Positions 12,764 to 25,560 of a stretch of 64,000 bases of DNA are shown here, piece by piece. Position 1 is the stretch's first letter. Every line of letters starts with the position of its first letter. The notes beneath the pieces were generated by a model that was given only the letters and a program-made list of their open reading frames with translations, made no database searches and was not told where the DNA came from. The DNA is taken from positions 2,482,687 through 2,546,686 of the forward strand of contig JALECJ010000257.1 in assembly GCA_023515745.1 (NCBI GenBank), read 5' to 3'. The translations under genes were made by a program, and so were the position numbers. The DNA is from Amoeboaphelidium protococcarum (lineage: Eukaryota > Aphelidiomycota > Aphelidea).

Positions 12764-13708
12764 TCATGAAGATCTGTCGCCACCTTTCTTTTTATTCTTG
12801 AGACGCTGCTCTTCCTATTACTAACGTTTAAGTTCTAAGGCGTCCTCTAACCGCGCAATCTTACTTGATCTCTACTCTTCACGCAGCATCTCACCTACAG
12901 ATGCCTCCATATCATCACCATCATAATCGCTATCTTCATCATCGAATACAAATTCCTCACTCAAAAACTCCTTCTTTCTTCTACTGGGGAATAGTTCTTA
13001 GATGACAATAGATATTTCATTACTGTTTTTATTGCCTCCTTGCAGTGATTATACGTCAGTAGATTTTCTCTTACCAGTCCGTGATTTAGGTGGACTTTTG
13101 CTACGACCATTCTTTTACTACGTACTGGACTAATAACGAGACCCCTATTCATCCGTTGAATTACGTGCTGGATTCTTTTTCTATTCCAAGTATCTCTAAA
13201 TCTCCTCAATAGTTCGCAAATCTCTCCTCTATGAATTTAATGCAATCAAATCGCCACCGCCAACGCCCGCATTGCCTTTAATCTTACTCTTCACCACTTT
13301 AGTTTTAGATGATACAGATAGCCGACTCTAGCCTGCCGTGGACTGTGATTATTTAGCAGCGCTACCACCACCAGCTGCAACAACTTTCATTCCCAGAGAA
13401 TTGACAGCAGACTTTAGATCATCTAAAGTTTTCGGTTTAGATCGATTCACTCCATCGCTCTACCTTCTAGCGACAGTGGCAGCATTAGATTGATCTTACC
13501 TGATAAACTCGGCATTAACCACATTTTAATTTTACTTATTCAACTCCGCTTGCTTTAAGAGCTATTCATAGCTGGGAATCTTCTTTGATTAGTCTTCTAA
13601 TTTAGTTACAGCCTTTGCAAGTTGTACATCATTTCTCTGTCCGTCACCAGTCGGTCGCTTCTACTCCAACTTGGGCCTATTCAGAATCTCATCGAATAAA
13701 TCATCCAT
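12764..13708 (-). CDS. SPT2: SPT2 chromatin protein (histone chaperone)
   Basis: 314 residues, ending at TGA 12764-12766. Most of the protein is disordered and rich in Lys, Ser and Gln. The C-terminal part has the SPT2 signature: a basic FPSRRKKEF segment, an acidic stretch (FDDEDSDYDGDDMEAS), then M-x-R-E-E-Q-R-S-S-K-I-A-R and a Lys/Arg/Gln-rich helix. SPT2/SPTY2D1 binds histone H3-H4 and keeps nucleosomes in place behind RNA polymerase II. The N-terminal helix (YEQLLKQAELNKQ) also fits the family. Gln is often encoded by TAA or TAG. The gene is 236 bp upstream-to-downstream from the ASPM-like gene on the same strand. Confidence 0.85.
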
Positions 13709-14027
13709 ATTTGGTACTTTTATAAAGTCAAACCAAAAACTCTACTTATTAGAAACCAGCCAAAGCAATACACAAGGCGGTAAAGAAATGAAAGAAACTG
13801 GATCTAAGCGGCAATAGGCGGCAAGAGAAGAGATTCTCCAGACAGCGTAGGAACGGAGGAGAGACGATTGTTTTCTGCTCGTTCGAATCGTTTCGTTTCG
13901 CGTTTTCTTCATCTCATCTGTATTCTTTCTTACGATATTACTCCTTTAATTTACCAATTACTGTCATATCTACTTTCTAGTGCCAGTATTAAATTATAGT
14001 TACTATCTGAATTAATCTGAGAAGGAG
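13709..14027. other. Divergent intergenic region, SPT2 / RhoGEF
   Basis: About 320 bp between two divergent starts. It must hold the promoters of both genes. A purine-rich stretch lies near 13780-13860 and a T/C-rich stretch near 13880-13945. No further gene seen. Confidence 0.6.
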
Positions 14028-16106
14028 ATGAGTGATGTGGATAACCCGTTTGAGAGTGCAGAGATTATCGTGGATTAGGATAAGAGGATCTTTATTGTGG
14101 ATGAGATGTGCAAGACTGAACAAGATTATCACGATTCTTTGCAACGATTGTGTAAATAATGTTTTGGTCATTCTGCAGAATTTAAAGCTGAGCTGTCTGT
14201 GTATGTTGATCCCGTGGTAGAGTTTAGTCAGTAAATGTTTCAGCTTTTGAGTGCTTGCGGGAATCAAGTGATCAAGCAGAGCGATGTCGTTTACAATACA
14301 ACTTTGGATGTTATGGTTGATGGTGTGATTGATGTATTTAACAACATGTGTCCTTAGATGGAATTGGTTTACTCGGGATTCACCTCGCACTATACATAGA
14401 TGATGCGGTTTATTTAGTAGCAATGTCAGTCTGATGAAGGACTCAAATAGGAACTTTAGGCTGTAAATCAGGCATTGTAAGGTGATATTGATGTAACTGC
14501 AGTTTTATTGAAGCCAGTTTAGAGGATTCTAAAGTATCCCCTGTTCATATCAGATCTAATGAAATGTTATTAATCTTCTTAAGATACCAGTACCATGTCT
14601 CGTAATAATAAAGAGCGCATTGTTCGTGATTTATCGCAAGTATTGAATAAATTATAGCAAGTATCAGAGAATATTAATAGAGCTAAAAAGACTTAGGAAA
14701 TGGTTCAAAGCGTTGGTAAGCGGCGAAATGTATTGCATTACGTGCAGAAGAATTTAAATAGAAAGACGTAGTACCTCAAGTCTGCTGCCGGTCTTACAAT
14801 GACTGAAAGTAATAAGGATATTTTGATAGAGGAGATTGAGTTTCGTGTCTAGAAATACTCTCAGCTCATTGAAGAATTTAGGATACGTTCTTAATAGGCG
14901 CTGCGAGGTATTTTCTTTATGTTGAAGCATTTAATTGATCTGGTCGCTGCATTTGAAGAAGTTGCTGTTATACATGATGATATCCAGTCTGTGGAATTCC
15001 TTTTAAAGGTGAGAAAATTGAAATCCGACTTATCTGTTTTAGATAAAGTTTAGCTGGAATCTTTGATTTATTTAGAAGACTTGCACGAATCGATACAGAG
15101 TGTGACAATAGTATTGACTAAGCGGAGTAAAAAGCTCCTGGATTATGATCGTTTTAAGGAACTGGAAGTTCTAGGACAGCCTATCGATGCTGGCATTCGT
15201 AAAGCTGCGGAAGAGTATGTATTGTACAATGAAGCCATCGCCAAAGAGTGCCCTTTGCTGTTTAATCTGATAGACTTGACGTTTCTACATATCGTCAATG
15301 ATGTGAGTGAAGTTTAGAATGGTCTACTTCATTCAGTCATGAATTGTCTTGAAATGACTCTGCCGATAGAAAAGCGATAGTCTGCGGTGGTTAAAGAGTA
15401 CAGAGGTCAGATACGGGATGCATAATAGTAATTGGCTTCAATATCTGTACTATAACGGTTATTCGGAGGTGAAGCAGTTCCCTCGCCAAAACCGAGAAGT
15501 TTCTCCCACCATTCCATTTTGATTGATCGTGATAGTATACTATCGTCTTAAGCATAGTAGGATAACTAGCGAGGTTAGTAGTAGAGTTATCAGCAATCGA
15601 ACAGTAATTTCCTATCGGTGAATTAATAAGGGAACGATAACAGACTGAATAGAAGTAAAAGTGCTAATGAACTGAATCTCATAGACTTTGATACTGACTA
15701 TAACGACATTTAGATTTACTCAGATGCTAGCGGTGGAGCAGGAGGTCCTCATTCAGCTCCATTAAAAGATGACGTTAATAGCATTGAAAAGTTGATGGCT
15801 CTATTTAGTGATCAAAGTTTTCAGAAGGATCAAGAATCCTCAGTAAGTGTTACTAGCCAGACGCTGCCTAGGAAGTCTAGCTTGCTCGCATTCTCTGATA
15901 TAGATCCTCTTGCCAAGCCGTTTTAGTCTTACCAGGTGCAGTGCATCTATCCGTACAAGGCTCAGAATGATGATGAAATTTCGGTTGATGCTGGTACAGA
16001 ATGCACTGTCCTATAAGAGACTACTGTACGGAAGAAGCGTTTTCTGCTATGTAAATGCGGAGCTCAACAAGGACTTGTACCAGAGTAGCATTTCACCAAA
16101 ATTTGA
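14028..16106 (+). CDS. Rho GEF with DH, BAR and SH3 domains (Tuba/DNMBP-like)
   Basis: 692 residues in one exon, stop TGA 16104-16106. Residues about 20-205 form a DH (RhoGEF) domain: an early E-x-x-Y helix (MCKTEQDYHDSL) and the conserved LLKPVQRILKYPL motif near 162-174. Residues about 215-455 are helical and match a BAR domain, including the ALNxLL-like part around ECPLLFNLIDLTFLHIV. A Gln/Ser/Asn-rich linker follows, and an SH3 domain closes the protein (QCIYPYKAQNDDEISVDAGT near 635-655). Such proteins activate Cdc42-type GTPases at curved or actin-rich membranes. The Tuba order DH-BAR-SH3 is kept, without Tuba's extra N-terminal SH3s. No PH domain is visible, as in Tuba. Confidence 0.85.
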
Positions 16107-16191
16107 CATGGTGTCAATTCTGTTTAACTAACTTTAACATCTCATATATAATCAATACAGTTTTATTAACAAGTTATTTACATATTAGTAA

Positions 16192-18285
16192 TCATTTAAA
16201 GCCAGATTTCCTCTTCTTCTAAGGAGTCTTCTTAATCGATGATGGGCTTGATGTCTGATTAGGAGTAAGTGATTATGGAGCAAGCATCGACGACGATGAA
16301 CTTTAAGGTAGAGAAGTGCTTGGTAGTGTGTTTAACTAACTACCAGGTAGATTGCTACTCGATGACTCTTAACTGGCGTTAAAGGGTGGATTCATGTAGC
16401 TAAACACACCAATATCCAACTCTGAATCACGATTATCTTCAGGCTCCGTCTACGAATAATACTGCTCATTGTCAGTGGTGGCAGCATCTTACTGATCATC
16501 ACTAACCACCTGATGTTCACTATGCTGCATCCAAGACGGCACATTATCGGTGCTTTATTCACCCAACAGTGGCGAACCCCAGAAAGACTCCAGCACCTGA
16601 CAGGCCTCTGACAAGTTATTTAGTTATGGAACAGGTGTCACTTTATCCATCAAACACATCTAATTATAATCTTTTAACAGAACGCTTTCCACAAAGAAAT
16701 CTTTGACATTCACCTCGATATCATCATGCTGCAGATCAACAGGCAACTCCTCCTCACAGGGTCTAAAATTAACATATTATGACTCTGATTCATCATTATT
16801 CAGTTTTCTAGTTATGATAGATCCATCCGACATGAAATACATTAGTTCCAAGTCTGTTCCAGATCCTGGTGTTGACTCAAATACATTCAAATCGTAAATT
16901 AGCGGAAACTCGCTCAAATCTTCCCATTTACTATGCGACAGGTAACCATAAACGTCAGCCAAGTACACACTTTTCTTCTACCAGGACCTTTCAAAAGGGA
17001 TGTCAATACCCTTGGGACTAAATGCGTGTAAACTACCACCAACAGGCTGATATTTGAATGGATAAATCATAACGCTAGAGTGTTCAGCAAAATCTCCACA
17101 CTAAAAAGCAAAAATCTAATAAAAGTCTCCCGTCCTCAACCAGCGAATCATATACTTTCCATACCTGGCCGGTCTCCAAGGATATTTTTCGTCAACTATA
17201 TGAGGTATATCGCGTTCAAATGCAGAGTTGCTAAATGGATGAACTTCACGCTCAATATTACCCAACCGGATGGGCCACCGAATTAAATGAACTCCCGGAC
17301 ATTTTATACTCAGTACCAGAAGATATCGACCAGTGGATACCACAAATAGATCATTAAGCGGTCCAAGTTGTTAAATGTCATGAATATCCATTAGACTCTC
17401 ATAAAATAGAGTACATGTAGCCTCCTGTCGCCAGTCAACCATATAAATCTTATGCAACGTGGTCACCAGATAAACTTGAGGGATCGAAGTGGCAAACACT
17501 CTAATTACAAATTCATCATGCGCACCCACTGTAGTCGCGTATTCATAATCATTTATCTCCAAATCATAAAGAAAGAGCTTATTAGCAGAGGTGACATATA
17601 TCAGTGTATCCTAACAATGATTATCCATAATGATATCCACAGGTACTCCATCAAGTTCATGTTTAATCGCCATCGATGAAATGGTTATATCAAACTGCTC
17701 ACTCAAGTTGACGCGACAATTGTACATTAGACCAGTCACTGTGCATACGATAAATTCATTTAATCGCAGACAATCACCAGGTATGAGGAGATGAGTAATT
17801 TTCGCACGATAGTTTCTCAATAGCTACACATTAGCAACGGTTCGATCCAGAGTATCCGCAGGCAGTAATACACCATACAAGCATTCTCCCATACCAAAAG
17901 CGTACAGCCGATATTGCCTCTCTGCATTACTAACATTGATCATAACAGCAGGTGATCCGAAAGGAAGATACTGCGGCATCTTATAATCATCTTCGACAAG
18001 ATCCGTAAGCATCTGCATGTCGATATTCCTTCGCTGGCTCAAATCTTTATATAGACCATATACGCGGATCATAACAGAATTAGATGGGCACCATGTATGT
18101 ATAGCAGGTGATAGATATCGTGTAGGGCCAAAGTGCTTTACACGCCTGCATTCATCTTCACTCATGTTATGCAGAAATTCAAATTGCTTCTTCTCTTAAT
18201 TGTACAGCGCAGCCCCATGGAAGCCATATTCCACTTCATCGACAAAACGATAATAAGGATATGGGCGCACTTTTCCCCTCTACAT
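16192..18285 (-). CDS. Unassigned WD-like protein, possibly Rrn6/TAF1C-like
   Basis: 697 residues, stop TGA 16192-16194. The first 500 residues look beta-r ich with repeated hydrophobic blades (for example DTLIYVTSANKLFLYDLE and RVFATSIPQVYLVTTLHKIY), suggesting a beta-propeller. The last 120 residues are Ser/Gln/Asn/Pro-rich and end in a basic KKTPQKKRKSGFK tail. A propeller followed by a low-complexity region and a terminal KKRxxGF-like motif recalls the RNA polymerase I core-factor subunit Rrn6/TAF1C, but I recognise no diagnostic motif and would not rely on this. Intact, uses TAA/TAG as Gln. It converges with the RhoGEF gene (86 bp). Confidence 0.8.
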
Positions 18286-18464
18286 TAACTATCTATATCT
18301 TTGTTAATTCTATTGGAGATTTATACAGAAGGTATACATACACTAATGCTAATCTATACGTGACAAATGGTAATCAGAATGATATCATTGCAACAAGGGA
18401 GAAAAAACAGCAGTGAAGACTGACCAAAAATAATAATTCAACTATTCAAAATTAATTAATATAT

Positions 18465-20189
18465 TCAAAAATAATTCTTGTACTGCTCAAACTCCAGGTG
18501 CGGTACTGAAGTGCAGCCAGTGAACTTGGATTTTACAAAGAGCTCAATGTCCACGGCGCCGCTGACACTTTCGATACTGCTTGAACACATCTCACTGCTG
18601 TCCTTGCACTTGTCATTCACCTGACGCTGCGCAGTCAAATAATTTTGCAACACAACTTTCAGGAACTCGATTCTATCGTACTCTGCAGATTCAAAATCTA
18701 TCGCTGCATTGTTGTTATCCTCCTCAAACTGCACACGCATATCCTCAAACTCTTTGACAGCGGTGCGGTAATCAAACGCTGCAATGGAAGCCTTCTTCCT
18801 CTCTTTGCGCGCGTTGTCCTCCAACTTTTAAAAGTCTTTACGCGTCATATTAGCCAGCTGTCCTCTACTAACAAGAGCATCTGCAACCTCAGCATCGCGG
18901 CACTTTTACAGATATGCTTCTCGAGTCCTCTAAGCTTTTCTGAACTTTTCCAGTAGACTCTTGCGATCCTGAGCCATAGTGGCCTCATAGTCTTTACGCG
19001 TCTTCTTCTGACCATCCTTGAACTTCATCACCTCCTGGTACACATCCTTGGTCAACTGCTCAGAGAACACCTTCCGCGACTGAGCCTGATTCTCCACATC
19101 AAACTTGAGCTGATTCCAAGCAGTTTTCAACGTTCCAGACTCTTGACTGCCAAACTGACTCTTGGCAAGAAGCATCAGCTGCTTGGCATATTCATCTTCA
19201 ATACGCGCACGCTCAGCCATGAATGCAGCGATATCTTTACACACCTCCTTTCCATTTCTGTGCTTCAGTACCAAGATATCAAATCCTGATTATTGAGGAT
19301 TCTTGGGATTATCAGATGTGAAGTTATTACGGTAACCATACTTGCCGCCATGCAGTTAAGGCACTGGATGCGGATCGGTAAAACTTAAATTCTTCACTGA
19401 AGACGTGGGAGATGGTGGAATCTTATCAAGGGTGGACGTCTTCACAGCTGCAGATGACGATGATAACGAGAATTGACTAAACTCACTAGCATTAGACAGG
19501 CGCTTCTTCTTATTATGCGCAATTCTACTCAGCGGAATCTTGTGCACAAAATCACCACCACCTGCTGCTCCACTAGACTTTTGGCCATCCGCATTGGATG
19601 AAGACAATTGCGGAAGTTAATATTATGGTGGCGGCTAATCACTAAGTGACAGAAATGGCACATCAATCACAGAAGATGGTGGACTGAGGACTTTGTACTG
19701 ATTATTAGGATTATTCAGCGGGGAATCTGGCGTAGTAGGCAGCTCCCATACACTTTCATTAGTCACAATATTGACGTAGAAAGGAGTTCCATCTTCAGCG
19801 AAATATTGCACGTAATCTGGATGCGCCGTCTTGGTACCTTCTGGTAGATTAGTAGATGATTTTTATTACTACTGCTATTAATAGAGGTGCTTATACTACT
19901 ACTATCCAGCAGCATTCTGAGACTATGAATCTTGTGAGTTAATATTCATTGAAGACAATTGACGCGTCAATGATCCATCCACTTCCTCAACATAATTAGC
20001 GGGAAACCATCCAGTAGTACAGCTAGAATCATCCTCTTTGTATCCACTCCACCAACCGCTTTCATCCTTCATAGCCACCACTATTCTATCGCCCATACAG
20101 AATGACAGATGATCCATCTCTGTGGCTTCATAATCGTACAGAGCCACAGCCACCGACAACAAGTTACCATCATCACAATGTCCAAGCAT
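18465..20189 (-). CDS. SH3-WW-F-BAR protein (GAS7-like)
   Basis: 574 residues, one exon, stop TGA 18465-18467. Residues about 11-72 are an SH3 domain (AVALYDYEATEMDHLSF, GWWSGY, GWFPANYVE). After a Gln-rich linker comes a WW domain near 125-155 (YFAEDGTPFYVNIVTNESVW then ELP). From about residue 300 to the end is an F-BAR domain, including the FCH-type start KEVCKDIAAFMAERARIEDEY and the K-x-L-x-x-L pattern. This is the order found in GAS7. F-BAR proteins bind and bend the plasma membrane and recruit actin regulators through SH3. The linker 165-290 is Ser-rich with RLS/S-P sites, plausibly phosphorylated. The call of domains is firm; orthology with animal GAS7 is inferred from order. Confidence 0.88.
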
Positions 20190-20903
20190 TTCCTGAAATG
20201 ATATCTTTCTATACTATACAATGTGAAATCTTACGGAGCAATCACAAATTCTGAAAAGTGTCTATGTAAAGTAATATATAAAAGACACGAATATTAAAAT
20301 AATCTATGCAGTAATGATAATTGATAAGTGAAAGAAGAGGCCGCAGCAGCATAGCAAAACTGGCGTGGCTCAATCAGCCCCTTAAGAATCAATCAGTCGA
20401 TTAGATTGACCTCATACAGTCAGCCATACAGTTTTAGTACGGTATATTGAAATAAAGTGACGCGACAATTAGTTAGGCATTGAGATTAATCAATATCGCT
20501 GCAGTTTAAGGCAATAAAAAGGGATAACACAAGTTACGACATAATTACTATTATGAATTCAATTCAACTCATGTCGGAGTGATCCCGCGGTTGAAGATCC
20601 TATTCTATATCCCTCTAAATCTCATGGTCATATTTCAATAACGCGCTCTCATCAATGCCTAGTCCGTACCTAAATGTATGTTAAGTAGAACGCGCCATTT
20701 GACCATGGTTCACCGTACCTTTACATGGTATGGGGTGACTATGTGATTTGATGAGTCTACTTTCGCTTCATCCCTCCTGGCGAGCAGCACTTCTTTACAC
20801 GTTTTCTCTTTTGTGTGACGTGGGGTTAATTCTTTTCTATCTTAACGCGATTAATATTTAGACCATAAAATTCTATTAGAGATATTTTCAATAGTAGTTC
20901 GGA
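20190..20903. other. Divergent intergenic region, GAS7-like / TOM70
   Basis: About 710 bp, moderately AT-rich. Two similar short segments, CCGTACCTAAATGT near 20668 and CCGTACCTTTACATG near 20715, stand out. No open frame of interest, tRNA or hairpin-T-run terminator recognised; promoters for both neighbours are expected here. Confidence 0.5.
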
Positions 20904-22880
20904 ATGGATTAGTCTGTAATTGTGGAAAATTATCCATTACCGTCTTAGGAGATTACTTGGACTTAGTCATTTCGCGACTGGGTGAAGGATCATTACAAAG
21001 TGATCTTGCTTGCCTCTGGTGGTATGGCTATTGCCGGCACTGGTTATTACTTTTACAAAGGTCCTGGTAGAAAATGGTTAAAGAAGCGTGCTTTTGATAT
21101 GAAAAAGTAGGCGGAATAGGATCTATCTGAATTATAGATGGAGTCTGGCGATCAGTAATAGTAGACTGAGCCGCTAGTGGAAGAAGCATAGGATGATGCA
21201 GCCCCTAATGCTGTAGAGTCTGTTGCAGTAGTGGAATAAGATACTGTGGAAGAGAGCAGCAAAATCACAGCAGCTTTGAGTGAAGAGGATAAGAAGAGTG
21301 CCGCGTTAAAGTACAAGAATGAAGGCAATGCTGCATTCTCTGCGAAGGATTATCAGAAGGCTATTGAGAGTTATACCCAGGCAATCAATGTCTATTAGAC
21401 AGAGAAGGATGTTTCCCCTGTCACTCATGCATGCGCGATATTTTATGGTAATAGAGCTGCGTGTTACGCCGCGTTGAAAGAGAATTCTAAGGCCATTGAG
21501 GATTGCGATTTGGCTCTCAAGTGCGATTCCACGTACGTCAAAGGCCTGATTCGTCGCGCTTAAATTCTGGAGAAGGAGGGTTGTCTGCATGACTGTCTGG
21601 CTGATTATACCACTGCATGTTTTCTGGAGAAGTTCCAGTCACAGCACTTGATGGAGTCTGCAGATCGCGTGTTGAGAAAGCTTGCCGAGTTGGAAGCCGT
21701 TGAGATGTTCTCTCCAAAGTAGGCGGTCGAAGCCGCCGTCGATGGGGAGGATAGTAATGCTTTGGAGTTGCCTTCGAGCACTTTCTTGAATGCGTATCTT
21801 AATTCTTATAGTTACAATTATCTGACTACGGACCAGATTTAGGCGTACATGTCTGAGGGCACTGGGGTTGAAGCTAACTCGCCAGAGATGCTAACCGTTG
21901 ATTTAGTCTAGCAGTTCCAGGAGAAGAATCTGGATAAAGCTCTGACTTAGGCATAGTCACTGAGTAATTAGGTGGACAAGTTTACTGATGCTTATTTGCA
22001 CAGTATGTTTTTGAATATTATGGGTACGTTACAGTATTTGGCTGGTAAGTTGCATCTGGCGTAGAGTAATTTGCAAGCGTCCATTGAACTGGTGTCAAAA
22101 TTGTCCATGGAGTTGCCTATCAAACAGTTGTATATGAATTCCATGATCAAATTGGCTAGTATGTAGGTTGAGATTGCTAATGATGCAAAGTGTATTGAAG
22201 CGTCATAATCTCTTTTTGAGCAGGCCATGGCTAAGGCTGAATTGGAAGATCCAGACTGGTATTATCATCGTGCACAGATCCATTTTCTGCTGCAGGAGAC
22301 CAAGTCAGCCAAAGAGCTGTATCTAAAGGCAACAGCTCTGTATGGAACACAGTTTTAAGATCTGTAAGACTCCATGCCTGCGATCTATGCTCGTATTCAA
22401 CGCGCTGTGATTGAGTCTCGCGATTCTTCTCCAAAGAAGGCTGAGAGATTATTTGATCAGTTGGTGAAGGAGTATCCTCAGTGTGCAGATATTTATTACT
22501 ATCGCGGTGAACTGATGCTAGAGGCAGAAAATGTGGCAGAGGCAATCAAGTGTTTCGATAAGGCTATTCAGCTTAAGCCAGATATGGCTATGGCTTATCT
22601 GAATAAAGCCATCGTTTTATCTCACATCAGCGGCGATATGGCTGGTAGTGAAGAGTTGGTTCTGAAGGTGTTGGAGCTGGATCCAAAGTGTGATTTGGCG
22701 TATATGCATTACGCGTAGTTGCTGACATCCCAGAATAAGATTGACGATGCTATTAGGATGTATGAGAAAGCGTTGAAGGTGGTGCGAGGTCCTATGGATG
22801 CCCAGAACACTTTGATGGGTCTGGAGGCTGTTCGTGCGCAGAAAATTGCAATGGAGCGTGTTGGAATCTCCAAAATATGA
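20904..22880 (+). CDS. TOM70: Mitochondrial import receptor TOM70
   Basis: 658 residues, stop TGA 22878-22880. A short N-terminus is followed by a membrane anchor at about residues 33-52 (VILLASGGMAIAGTGYYFY), an acidic Gln-rich linker, and then tetratricopeptide repeats to the end. The first TPR cluster (YKNEGNAAFSAKDYQKAIES, NRAACYAALKENSKAIEDC) is the clamp that binds Hsp70/Hsp90 C-termini; the later repeats (ADIYYYRGELMLEAENVAEA) form the preprotein-binding core. Length and order fit Tom70 (about 600-620). It sits in the outer membrane and hands hydrophobic carrier precursors to the TOM channel. Converges with the PNUTS-like gene. Confidence 0.92.
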
Positions 22881-22989
22881 TAAAATGATAATATTAATGA
22901 AGTAGAAGTGAAGGCAAAATAAATAAACAAAGTTGGCATAAATTTATTATTAAGGGTAGTAGTAGTATATTCCTTATATCTGGAGAGTG

Positions 22990-24927
22990 TCATTATTACT
23001 GTTATTTCTACTTTTTCGCATTCTTATTTTTATGACCAGACTATGCCTTTCCATCTCGCCTCTTCTAATGATGTTAATGTTACTATTACTAACCACTTTA
23101 CGCGTTGACTACACCACTTGTACTTTTCTACCCATCAGTGACCGTTCCGACAGTCTACAATATTGTTGTAAGGTTTTGCATCAGTTCAGGCGGAAGTTAA
23201 AACGCGGCCTGGTCGACAGACTGTTGAGATTAAGGTTGTTAATTGGGCTGATGGTGATGATGATAGTTCTATTAATACATCATTTGCTACGTCTGTTGCT
23301 ACTAAGGTTGTTGTTATAACATCTGTTGCTATTACATTACAAAAGGCTGCGCACCCAGACCATTACCAAACTAGTTATATTATCCAACCTGAGGATACTA
23401 GTACCCATACACGTTGGTACTCGGTGTCGCCACATTTGGATACTATTGCTGTACATGCTAAGGACCAGGAGGATTTCCATTGTAGATCTGAGAAAGTTGC
23501 GAATGAGGCATCGACTATAAATACTGCGGTTACATTACCTGAGGCTGTACAGCGGCAGTTGCTTGCTGACCCTATGAAGGTTACGAAGAAGACGAGGGAA
23601 TGAACTGAGATAGAATATCTTTAAATTGTGAATTTCCAGTGATTGTAGTTAACAAAGAGCTGACATCAACACCTGAAGCAGCCTAGACAGGATTATTTCC
23701 CACTTAAGACGTCACTTATTCGCCCGAATTCGACTTTATATCACCACCTTAAGGCGCAGAGGAATCTCCACCATCATCGACAAATCCGCGTTTAATAGCA
23801 GAACCTTCAGACTTATCCATATCTTTAAGAGATGACTGAGCCGCCTTACCACCATAATAATCAATTCGCTCAATCTCATGAATAGTGCACAGCTAACTAT
23901 CTGGCTTCCATCTGACAGTCTTTTTAGGCTTCTATGGAACTGCAGGTACTGCGCTCTTTTACGCGTTAGATCCTGTTTATGATTATGATAATTACTACTA
24001 CTACTACGCAGTGGAAGATCCCGCGGAATGACTAACATTCTCCACGCTAACCTATTTTTTACTCTCCGGCACATTACCGGACATCAACTTTGGTTTCTTA
24101 CGAGGTTCAAGAATATCAAGTGTATTGAAAATATCAACATCATTGTATTTAGCAGAAGCAACTTTACTCTTCACATCAGTCGGAGAGTTAGGTGACGCTA
24201 ATGCTGCCGATGGAGAGGTGGTGCTGACTGAGACCTTTGATTAAGATGCTTAACCTTCGCCACGAACAATACCTCCACTAAGCTGTTATTCCTCTTATTA
24301 AGATTACAGAGATTAAGATGATGAAGACGACTTTGCGGCAACAGAAAGCCAATAAGAAAGCAAGTCTTGAGCTTTATCCCGAATAGCCGAATTTTCATGT
24401 TTAGAAAGAGACACTTTAACAACCTTACCAATATCTTTCACCTACTCTGTATTAAGTGGTAATTTTCGAGATACATCTAGAGCAACATTCACAAAATCCA
24501 AAAAATCATTCTTGATAGCATCACGTAGCCATACTCTCAATAACTCTGCGAGACGAAATTCCACCAGCTTTAGTAAGATGGAGCGATTATTAGTGCGATT
24601 TATAATCTGAAATGCTTACAGCTTGAAAGAAGATTCCTTAGCTGTCCAGATGGTCTTCATAAACTCCTTGCATAGATCAATTGATTTTACGCCACCGAAG
24701 GCGCCCACTAACTTTTGTAGATCCGACGAAACCGAAAAAGAGTCGGCGGAAGAAGACGAGCTCTCTTTCGACTACAACGACACTTACTACTACTACTACT
24801 ACTTTTATGATTATTACTATTACTATCTGACAACAGCAGATTAAGAAACGGGCAATTGAATTGCATTTGATAACTAAGCGTTACTATCGCCGCTTCTGTT
24901 TATATTGTTACCTACTTCCACTTACAT
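22990..24927 (-). CDS. PNUTS/Ppn1-like PP1 regulatory subunit
   Basis: 645 residues, stop TGA 22990-22992. Residues about 60-195 resemble a TFIIS N-terminal (LW) domain: LRVWLRDAIKNDFLDFV, then SLSKHENSAIRDKAQDLL and YWLSV. A PP1-docking RVxF motif, K336-T-V-R-W340, sits inside KKTVRWKPDSQL, as in PNUTS/PPP1R10. The C-terminal half is very Gln-rich with His and Pro and ends in a basic Lys/Gln tail. In animals PNUTS, and in yeasts Ppn1, place PP1 in the complex that dephosphorylates RNA polymerase II and Spt5 around termination. No zinc finger is seen. Poly-Gln is mostly written with TAA/TAG. The start ATG 24927 follows an in-frame TGA near 24957. Confidence 0.75.
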
Positions 24928-25344
24928 ACTTATTCTTCTTCTTAACGATTAAATTCAATAATTTTTGATCTTTCACGCAAACGCAACGATAAGAAATGAA
25001 TATTTTACACCTTCTCTTAGCTCAATTGAAAAAAGTAAGCTAGATTGTGAATAATCGACACTATTGCAATAATAAATAGTGACAGTAAATATTTAATTAA
25101 CGGTGCTCAAATAACGCTTTATTTGCTCTCGATGGATCACAATAAAAGCTGATTGATTTGTGATTGATGAGAAGAAGAAGAAAGGGAAAGGAAGAGAGCG
25201 GAGACGAGTTTGCGCATGTCGATCAGGAAAAAGAACGTTTCGGTTGGTCACGCGATCACTCGGTGCTACGTAACGCTAATGACTCAATAACCGGTCCACA
25301 AAGTAAGACTTAGTAGCTAGAATGCTAGGTAGAGACAGTATGTT
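24928..25344. other. Intergenic region upstream of the PNUTS-like gene
   Basis: About 420 bp with a purine-rich patch near 25165-25205. No gene recognised. The right edge (from about 25306) is the 3' flank of the small paralog and is duplicated near 26755. Confidence 0.5.
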
Positions 25345-25560
25345 TCAAGAATTTCGTTTGGATTACTTTAGTATACCAGGTCTTGCAACAGATTGCGAGT
25401 TTTTCAACGTCTTGGATGACGGCGCGGTAGCCGTTGTTTTGATCTCTTTGTCCACATCTGAGGTGCGAACGCGCTAGCTTGTCGCAGCAGCTTTATGTGG
25501 AACAATATTGCTTAGAATAGAATCGTCTAATTTGGTTTGATCCTTCTGTCTAAGATACAT
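25345..25560 (-). CDS. Small basic protein, paralog A
   Basis: 71 residues, ATG 25560 to TGA 25345-25347, using TAG and TAA as Gln. It is about 60 percent identical by eye to the 68-residue product at 26817-27023: both start M-x-L-R-Q-K-D-x-T-K-L-D-D-S-I-L, share AATSQRxRTSxVDK, and end ARPGILKQSK. Conservation of protein with many silent or near-silent changes argues for real coding. The protein looks disordered and basic. GILK matches the SILK-type PP1-docking motif known from inhibitor-2, but no second docking motif is clear, so function is open. No family recognised. Confidence 0.6.
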
